Source: an uncultured Clostridium sp.
Lineage (GTDB): Bacteria; Bacillota; Clostridia; TANB77; CAG-508
Length of the DNA: 8,907 nt
Assembly (NCBI GenBank): GCA_946008205.1
Contig: CAMGAZ010000047.1
Location: forward strand, 1 to 8,907
Reading direction: 5' to 3'
In this document: one piece after another, positions 6,118-8,907 of the stretch
Layout of the letters: each line of letters begins with the position of its first letter
Position numbering within the stretch: the stretch's first letter is position 1
Program-made: the position numbers and the translations under genes
The notes under the pieces: model-generated
Database searches by the model: none
What the model saw: the letters and a program-made list of their open reading frames with translations, nothing else
Told to the model about the DNA's origin: nothing

Positions 6118-6849
6118 CTATATTTGTTTTTTTTCTTCTTCCACATCTTTTTCAAAACTTTTACATCTATTCTCGTCTCCTAATTGACATCTTTGTGGCT
6201 GTTTAAAAGATAAATACCAACTCATTCCATTTCTATCATTATTTATTTGCTTGATTCTAGATTGTAACTCAGAAAAAGTTTGAGGCATTGGCATAATCAT
6301 AGGCTCGCAAGGGTTCCAATTAGCTGGTGCCATTTGTTGATTATCATCCGCTACTTGTAAAGCTCTTACAATTCTCAATATTTCCGGTATATTTCTACCA
6401 ATATTCATAGGATAGACTAAAATTGCTCTTATTATTTGCTTGTCATCGATTATAAACACATTTCGTACTGTTGCGGTATTGCTTATATTACTCGCTATCA
6501 TTCCATATTTTCTCGCTATTTCCCCACTTCTGTCTGCAATTATTGGGAATGGTATTATTATTCCTGTTTTGCAATAAATATCATACACCCACGCTAAATG
6601 GGATGGATTACTATCTATGCTAATTCCTATTAAAGATGTATTTAATCGTTCAAAATATGGATTTGCCTTTGAAAAGGCTATCATCTCTGTCGTGCATACT
6701 GGGGTAAAATCTCCAGGATGTGAAAATAGAACTATCCACTTGCCATTATAATCATCTAGCGATATATTTCCCATTGTTGTAGTTGCAGTAAATTTTGGTG
6801 CTGGTTGCCCTATTTTCACATTTCCGTTCATCATTACTTCATAGTCCAT
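6118..6849 (-). CDS. Peroxiredoxin, Prx6-type (243 residues)
   Basis: A thiol peroxidase that reduces hydrogen peroxide and organic hydroperoxides. The thioredoxin-like domain covers residues 11-165, with the active-site loop HPGDFTPVCTTE: Pro45, Thr49 and peroxidatic Cys52, plus Arg129 in VRNVFIID. The extra C-terminal region, beginning APANWNPCEP at about 174, is typical of the Prx6 group of bacteria and archaea. Cys93, Cys181, Cys221 and Cys229 are candidates for a resolving role; which one acts is unclear. The tail after residue 215 (FKQPQRCQLGDENRC and a Lys/Glu-rich end) seems longer and different from the usual ending. AAAGGAG lies 7 bases before the ATG at 6849, but inside one arm of a perfect inverted repeat. 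The gene follows ldh by 82 bases on the same strand. Confidence 0.92.
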   Translation of the reverse strand: MDYEVMMNGNVKIGQPAPKFTATTTMGNISLDDYNGKWIVLFSHPGDFTPVCTTEMIAFSKANPYFERLNTSLIGISIDSNPSHLAWVYDIYCKTGIIIPFPIIADRSGEIARKYGMIASNISNTATVRNVFIIDDKQIIRAILVYPMNIGRNIPEILRIVRALQVADDNQQMAPANWNPCEPMIMPMPQTFSELQSRIKQINNDRNGMSWYLSFKQPQRCQLGDENRCKSFEKDVEEEKKQI

Positions 6850-6852
6850 AGC

Positions 6853-6894
6853 AAAACTCCTTTCATTTCTGCTTTATAATATGAAAGGAGTTTT
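6853..6894 (-). promoter_or_regulatory. Perfect 14-bp inverted repeat covering the peroxiredoxin ribosome binding site
   Basis: AAAACTCCTTTCAT (6853-6866) and ATGAAAGGAGTTTT (6881-6894) are exact reverse complements around a 14-base spacer. In minus-strand RNA from ldh, the upstream arm carries CUCCUUU, which pairs with the AAAGGAG used by the peroxiredoxin gene. Possible roles are ldh terminator (A-tract, GC core, TTTT), translational block of read-through RNA, or both. On the plus strand the second arm runs into TTTTATTTTT, as in a bidirectional terminator. Confidence 0.7.
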
Positions 6895-6931
6895 ATTTTT
6901 GATACTAGTATACTTATCGGTTACTAGCCTA

Positions 6932-7882
6932 TTACATTATAATATTATCTATTTCTTTTTTCATTTCTATTAGAATATCACAGCTATGGTCAAATTTAGC
7001 TTGTTCATCTTTCGTAAGAGGTAAATTTAGTAATTCTTGTACACCATCACTATTAATAATTGCTGGAGCTCCTATAAATATTCCGTCATGGCCATATTCC
7101 CCTTCTAGTTTTGTAGAAACCGTAAGGATTTCTTTGCCATTATTTAATATTGTTTTTACTATTTTTGAAAGACCCATACCAATTCCATAGTAAGTTGCTC
7201 TCTTTTTTTCTATAATTTCATATGCTGATTGTTGAACTTCGGTATATATTTGTTTTAATGTTTCCGCACTCTCGCCTCTTTCTTTCATTATATCAAGTAA
7301 CTTCTTGCATCCAACATAACTATGAGACCATGGAACAAATGATGAGTCCCCATGTTCACCCATTATGTATGCATGTATGTTTTTCTCTGATACGTTTAGT
7401 CTTTCTCCAATTAAGTAACGTAATCTAGCAGTATCTAATACTGTTCCTGAACCAATTACTTTATTCTTTGGAAATCCTGATACTTTTGATACAACATATG
7501 TCATTAAGTCTACTGGGTTTGAAGCTACTACAAATATTCCATTAAAGCCAGATTTAATTACTTGTTCTGTTATTTCTTTCATTATCTTTGCATTTGTTTG
7601 AGCAAGCTCTAGTCTTGTTTGCCCCGGTTTTTGAGCAAGTCCCGCTGTTATAACAACTATATCAGCATCTTTGCATTCATCATACTCCCCAGATTTAATT
7701 GATATTTTACTTGGAGCATAAGCAAGTCCATGGTTTAAGTCCATTGCTTCCCCTGTTGCCTTATCCTTTAACACATCAATAAGTACTAATTCATTAATAC
7801 CTCCTTGGTTTTCTAGCGCATAAGCCATGCTCATTCCAACCATTCCTGTTCCTACTAAAACTAATTTTCTACTTTCAATCAT
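6932..7882 (-). CDS. ldh: L-lactate dehydrogenase
   Basis: Cytoplasmic NAD-dependent reduction of pyruvate to L-lactate, which reoxidises NADH in fermentation. The 316-residue length is normal. The Rossmann motif GTGMVGMS is at 11-18, with Asp36 ending the second strand (VLID) as expected for NAD. The substrate loop AQKPGQTRLEL has Gln84, which marks lactate rather than malate dehydrogenase (Arg there), and Arg90. Asp150 and Arg153 lie in VLDTARLR, the proton-accepting His177 in GEHGDS, and Thr230 in RATYYGIG. GAGGAG (7893-7888) precedes the ATG at 7882. The gene ends in tandem stops TAA TAG. A hairpin upstream separates it from the membrane-protein gene; I found no convincing promoter and only one half of a possible Rex-like site. 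The symbol is the general one for this enzyme. Confidence 0.96.
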   Translation of the reverse strand: MIESRKLVLVGTGMVGMSMAYALENQGGINELVLIDVLKDKATGEAMDLNHGLAYAPSKISIKSGEYDECKDADIVVITAGLAQKPGQTRLELAQTNAKIMKEITEQVIKSGFNGIFVVASNPVDLMTYVVSKVSGFPKNKVIGSGTVLDTARLRYLIGERLNVSEKNIHAYIMGEHGDSSFVPWSHSYVGCKKLLDIMKERGESAETLKQIYTEVQQSAYEIIEKKRATYYGIGMGLSKIVKTILNNGKEILTVSTKLEGEYGHDGIFIGAPAIINSDGVQELLNLPLTKDEQAKFDHSCDILIEMKKEIDNIIM

Positions 7883-7927
7883 AATTACTCCTCTTTTCTA
7901 TATTTATTGTTTATTTTAAGTGCATAA

Positions 7928-7958
7928 ATACACAAAAGCCTATACCACTCTTGTGTAT
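7928..7958 (-). terminator. Hairpin between the membrane-protein gene and ldh
   Basis: On the minus strand ATACACAAGAG (7958-7948) pairs over 11 positions, one of them G-U, with CTTTTGTGTAT (7938-7928) around a 9-base loop. TTTATG follows, a short T-tract only. It is a likely partial terminator for the glmM operon, or a leader element of ldh. Confidence 0.5.
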
Positions 7959-7985
7959 CTATAGTAAATCTAATTTATTAATATC

Positions 7986-8324
7986 CTAAACTCTTTTCCA
8001 AAACCAATCCAAACTATTGTCTATACTCTTTTTATTCTCTACTTTCGACTGAATGTCGTCTATCCATAAATAAGATATAAAAGATAGGAATATAAATATA
8101 AAGTCTACCAATATGCTTCTCGATATTTGAAAATGTGTTTCTTCTGATATATTTGGCATTGTCGCTATTTCTATTGCGTGACAAACTAGTAATATTAAGA
8201 AGATAAATAACATAATAGCTGGTATTTGGCTCTTATGTGTCTCCTTTCCTAGAAATAAGACTAATACAAAAAGTACAAGTGCTAAAAGCAATGTTGTTAC
8301 ATCAGTAAAATTAATAAATGGCAT
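7986..8324 (-). CDS. Small integral membrane protein (112 residues), function unknown
   Basis: Three hydrophobic helices are visible: residues about 9-26 (VTTLLLALVLFVLVLFLG), 34-54 (IPAIMLFIFLILLVCHAIEIA) and 68-86 (SRSILVDFIFIFLSFISYL). They are joined by short charged loops (GKETHKSQ and MPNISEETHFQ), with a polar C-terminal tail (DDIQSKVENKKSIDNSLDWFW). No signal peptide or family motif is recognised. AAAGGAGG precedes the ATG at 8324, and the start is only 14 bases after the glmM stop, so the two are almost certainly transcribed and translated together. A role in the cell envelope would suit the glmM linkage, but this is inference from position alone. Confidence 0.85.
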   Translation of the reverse strand: MPFINFTDVTTLLLALVLFVLVLFLGKETHKSQIPAIMLFIFLILLVCHAIEIATMPNISEETHFQISRSILVDFIFIFLSFISYLWIDDIQSKVENKKSIDNSLDWFWKRV

Positions 8325-8338
8325 TTGTTTTTCCTCCT

Positions 8339-8907
8339 TTATTTTAACTTTTGTTCTATTAATTTTGCCAAATTTTCTGCTTTGGCTTTAATATAACCTT
8401 GATTTTCTCCTTCTATCATTACCCTTACTAAAGGTTCTGTTCCTGAAGGTCTTATAAGTACTCTACCGTTTCCTGAAAATTCTTGTTTCAATTTTTCTAT
8501 TTCTTTTTTTATTTCTGGGTCTTCTTCAAAATCATATTTTTTATCTGCAGCTACTTTTGCATTAATAAGTACTTGTGGATATATCTTTATTATATCACAT
8601 AATTCAGAAGCAGCAACCCCTTTTTCTAATATTACTTTTATTAGCATTAGTGAAGTTAGTATTCCGTCTCCTGTTGGATTGTAATCCAATAGTATTATAT
8701 GCCCTGATTGTTCTCCACCTAGATTATATCCATTGGCTAGCATATTTTCAAGAACATATCTGTCTCCTACTTTTGTTTCTTCAAAATGCACATTATTCTT
8801 TTCAGCATATTTTTTTAATCCTAAGTTGCTCATTACTGTGGCAACTAGAGTGTTTTTACTAAGCTTATTATTTTCTTTTAAATAAGCAGAGAATATGGCC
8901 ATTATTG
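8339..8907 (-). CDS. glmM: Phosphoglucosamine mutase, C-terminal part (5' end beyond window)
   Basis: GlmM converts glucosamine-6-phosphate to glucosamine-1-phosphate, feeding UDP-GlcNAc for peptidoglycan. Only about the last 189 residues are present; the active-site Ser and metal-binding regions lie beyond the right edge. Visible landmarks, numbered from the ATG at 8902, are VATVMSNLGL (20-29), KVGDRYVLENM (44-54), the sugar-binding loop GGEQSGHI (62-69), DYNPTGDG (73-80), and the domain 4 phosphate-binding loop RPSGTEPLVRVMIEG (151-165). GGEQSGHI and KVGDRYV favour GlmM over phosphomannomutase. The ATG at 8902 is an internal Met of the motif normally read as QIMAIF, not the start. The small membrane-protein gene follows after 14 bases. 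Confidence 0.95.
   Translation of the reverse strand, partial: IMAIFSAYLKENNKLSKNTLVATVMSNLGLKKYAEKNNVHFEETKVGDRYVLENMLANGYNLGGEQSGHIILLDYNPTGDGILTSLMLIKVILEKGVAASELCDIIKIYPQVLINAKVAADKKYDFEEDPEIKKEIEKLKQEFSGNGRVLIRPSGTEPLVRVMIEGENQGYIKAKAENLAKLIEQKLK

Noticed and set aside
7896..7925. Rex redox-repressor site before ldh
   Set aside because: TTGTTTA resembles one half of the Rex operator, but the second half does not match.

Overview
The window is AT-rich DNA with short intergenic spacers, strong AGGAGG-type ribosome binding sites and TTGACA/TATAAT-type promoters. Its gene content (a Spo0E-like sporulation regulator, a DUF1540 protein, a DUF5662 protein, L-lactate dehydrogenase, SmpB) fits a spore-forming, fermentative member of the Clostridia (Bacillota). 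I cannot name the species.

Layout. Bases 1-1778 are read on the minus strand: a 108-residue helical protein of unknown function with its own promoter, then a two-gene unit of a DUF5662 gene followed 8 bases later by an AlkD-like DNA alkylation repair gene that runs off the left edge. Back-to-back promoters at 1889-1955 separate this group from plus-strand uvrB (1992-3947). After uvrB, still on the plus strand, come two small genes for exported, membrane-anchored proteins of similar design (4094-4456 and 4594-5013) and smpB (5132-5575), the latter two transcription steps separated by hairpins. From 5608 to the right edge everything is on the minus strand. In order of transcription: the end of glmM, a small membrane protein 14 bases behind it, L-lactate dehydrogenase, a Prx6-type peroxiredoxin, a DUF1540 protein and a 54-residue Spo0E-like protein.

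Two recognisable genes are interrupted by single in-frame stop codons without a frameshift: uvrB by TGA at codon 382 and DUF5662 by TAA at 1054-1052. In uvrB the stop sits in a nine-codon patch with three further non-consensus residues, in and before helicase motif III. Either the genes have decayed or the assembly carries local base errors. Raw reads would decide.

Functionally the window is mostly housekeeping: DNA repair (uvrB, alkD), ribosome rescue (smpB), cell-wall precursor synthesis (glmM), fermentative NADH reoxidation (ldh) and peroxide removal (peroxiredoxin). I found no CRISPR array, insertion sequence, tRNA, rRNA or phage module, and no convincing new multi-gene system. The points most worth a second look are the paired nonsense codons, a perfect 14-bp inverted repeat that buries the peroxiredoxin ribosome binding site, and the two uncharacterised exported proteins between uvrB and smpB.
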